From: an uncultured Clostridia bacterium
GTDB taxonomy: Bacteria > Bacillota > Clostridia > Oscillospirales > Acutalibacteraceae
Assembly: GCA_937895645.1 (NCBI GenBank)
Contig: CALBKQ010000139.1
Location: 1-7,528, forward strand
Reading direction: 5' to 3'
Length of the DNA stretch: 7,528 nucleotides
The notes under the pieces were generated by a model that was given only the letters and a program-made list of their open reading frames with translations, was not told where the DNA came from and searched no databases. The position numbers and the translations under genes were made by a program. Shown here one piece after another: positions 6,359 through 7,528 of this stretch; the first letter of the stretch is position 1; each line of letters starts with the position of its first letter.

Positions 6359-7528
6359 TTCCATTCTCCCGTAAAGTCTTTGTTAAGTTCAATGTAACTA
6401 TCAACCAGTTTTTCTGCAAGTGAATACGAAGATACAAGTGGATGCAAATATAAACAATCCACTGCGCTTTCACGGTCACAGTTTATAATCGCCTTTGACG
6501 CAAGACGCTCATAAGCTTTTACCCTTGTAATAATTTCTTTATTTTCAAAAGGCACTTCACCAATTTTTATTGGAGCAACTTTTCCGTCAACAATCTCGCA
6601 AGAAATTTCAACTGTATCTGTTTCGTCTAAAAAGCTGATTGCCTTGTTGGTGTTAGGCACACAGGCAATAATCTTTTTGTCACTCTTCTGGGTTTTAGCG
6701 TCAATAATTCCAAGGGCAACTCCAGCATAGCCACCGTCGTCAGGGGCATACATATCAAAATGCCATTTACTTTCTCGGCGGTTTCCGGTTTCACTTGCCA
6801 TATATGAATTTTCGCGAAGTCCATAGTAATATTCAAAAATTTCAAGAGCTTTCTCGAAGTTGTTTTCAATATCTATATGCGATAATTCTTCTGTCATTTT
6901 TTCATTTATATCTGCAATCTGTTCGCCACGGGTACACTGGGCTTTAAGAATATTTTCAACTGCCTTTTCACGATTATAGAAATAATACATATATTCATTT
7001 GGCACATACTGTTTTCGCATTAAAAACTCTTTGTCAAAATAGCGTAAATCTGTATTTTTATAAGCCTCATCATCACTTACTATTTTATTTGTAATATCCA
7101 CACCGTCTGCCTTGATATACTTAAAAAATGACAAGTGGTTAAGCCCATAGCAAAGTGCATCAAGATGATTTTCGGGGTAACCATATAACTCTTCAAATCG
7201 TCTTAACATTCCACTTGGAGCGTCGCAAATGCCATAAGTAAAATCATAACCCATATCGCGAAGTGTTTGTGAAACGACACCTGCAGGGTTTGTAAAATTA
7301 AACACCATCGCATTTGGCTTTGCATATTTTTTTACTAATTCGCAATACTCTTTAAGAGCAGGAATACTGCGCATAGCAAAAGAAAAGCCTGCCGCGCCTG
7401 TTGTTTCCTGACCTAAAATGCCCAAACCCAGTGCGATTCTCTCATCACGGCAACGCATACGGTCGCCACCTGCACGGATTGTTGTAATAACATAATCTGC
7501 ATCTTTAATCGCTTTTATTGGGTCATTT
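6355..7528 (-). CDS. Glycoside hydrolase family 4 enzyme, N-terminus outside window
   Basis: This is a partial gene. The frame stays open to the window edge, giving 390 visible residues, and the missing N-terminus (roughly 45-60 residues) should hold the NAD+-binding glycine loop. GH4 enzymes use NAD+ and a divalent metal to cleave alpha- or beta-glycosides, often 6-phosphorylated, by redox elimination. Family landmarks in order, numbered from the edge, are DADYVITTIRAGGDRMRCRDER (10-31, interrupted by no gap), GQETTGAAGF (39-48), NFTNPAG (77-83), GICD (99-102, probable metal-ligand Cys101), GLNHLSFF (128-135, probable metal-ligand His131) and DDGGYAGVALGIIDA (263-277, with the probable catalytic Tyr267). 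The C-terminus DREsAVDCLYLHPL also fits. An internal ATG at 7458 is not the true start, because strongly conserved sequence continues upstream. A 6-phospho-beta-glucosidase is the best-known relative, but anomer and sugar are undetermined. The stop overlaps the PfkB start. Confidence 0.9.
   Translation of the reverse strand, partial: NDPIKAIKDADYVITTIRAGGDRMRCRDERIALGLGILGQETTGAAGFSFAMRSIPALKEYCELVKKYAKPNAMVFNFTNPAGVVSQTLRDMGYDFTYGICDAPSGMLRRFEELYGYPENHLDALCYGLNHLSFFKYIKADGVDITNKIVSDDEAYKNTDLRYFDKEFLMRKQYVPNEYMYYFYNREKAVENILKAQCTRGEQIADINEKMTEELSHIDIENNFEKALEIFEYYYGLRENSYMASETGNRRESKWHFDMYAPDDGGYAGVALGIIDAKTQKSDKKIIACVPNTNKAISFLDETDTVEISCEIVDGKVAPIKIGEVPFENKEIITRVKAYERLASKAIINCDRESAVDCLYLHPLVSSYSLAEKLVDSYIELNKDFTGEWK

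Noticed and set aside
6362..6364. First ATG as the PfkB start
   Set aside because: The GGGAG site ends only 1 nt before it; the ATG 6 nt downstream has a proper 7-nt spacer and an ATGA overlap. The difference is two residues.
7456..7458. ATG as the start of the GH4 gene
   Set aside because: The frame continues upstream with strongly GH4-like sequence (DADYVITTIRAGGDR) to the window edge, so this Met is internal and the gene is truncated by the window.

Overview
The window looks like part of the chromosome of a low-G+C Gram-positive bacterium (Bacillota, probably class Clostridia and perhaps a gut anaerobe). This is inferred from AT-rich DNA, strong GGAGG-type ribosome binding sites, sigma-A-type promoters, compact hairpin-plus-U-tract terminators and the relatedness of the proteins. 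No 16S or 23S sequence is present to fix the taxon. All recognised genes lie on the minus strand, so transcription runs from right to left.

Right part (2376-7528): a co-directional carbohydrate gene set. In transcription order it holds a glycoside hydrolase family 4 (GH4) enzyme whose N-terminus lies outside the window, a PfkB-family sugar kinase, a MATE-family efflux transporter and an FGGY-family (xylulokinase-like) sugar kinase. The first three are tightly coupled: the GH4 stop and PfkB start share an ATGA, and the Shine-Dalgarno of the MATE gene is built into the PfkB stop. An 85-nt gap with no clear terminator separates MATE from the FGGY kinase, and a strong terminator (2325-2364) closes the unit. 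A plausible reading is that GH4 opens a (phospho)glycoside, the two kinases phosphorylate released sugars, and the MATE protein exports a by-product such as an aglycone. The substrate is not determined by the sequence.

Middle part (398-2319): a single-gene unit with its own promoter (TTGCAT-17-TATAAT), TTG start and terminator. It encodes an unfamiliar membrane protein with a roughly 200-residue Lys/Pro/Glu-rich cytoplasmic tail, one membrane span and an extracytoplasmic domain that looks beta-propeller-like.

Left part (1-340): a 5S rRNA gene standing alone, with a near-consensus extended -10 promoter, an AT-rich upstream element, a short leader that can form two mutually exclusive hairpins, and its own terminator. 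No 23S or tRNA gene adjoins it inside the window. A second small hairpin lies at the left edge. No mobile element, CRISPR array or integrase was seen.
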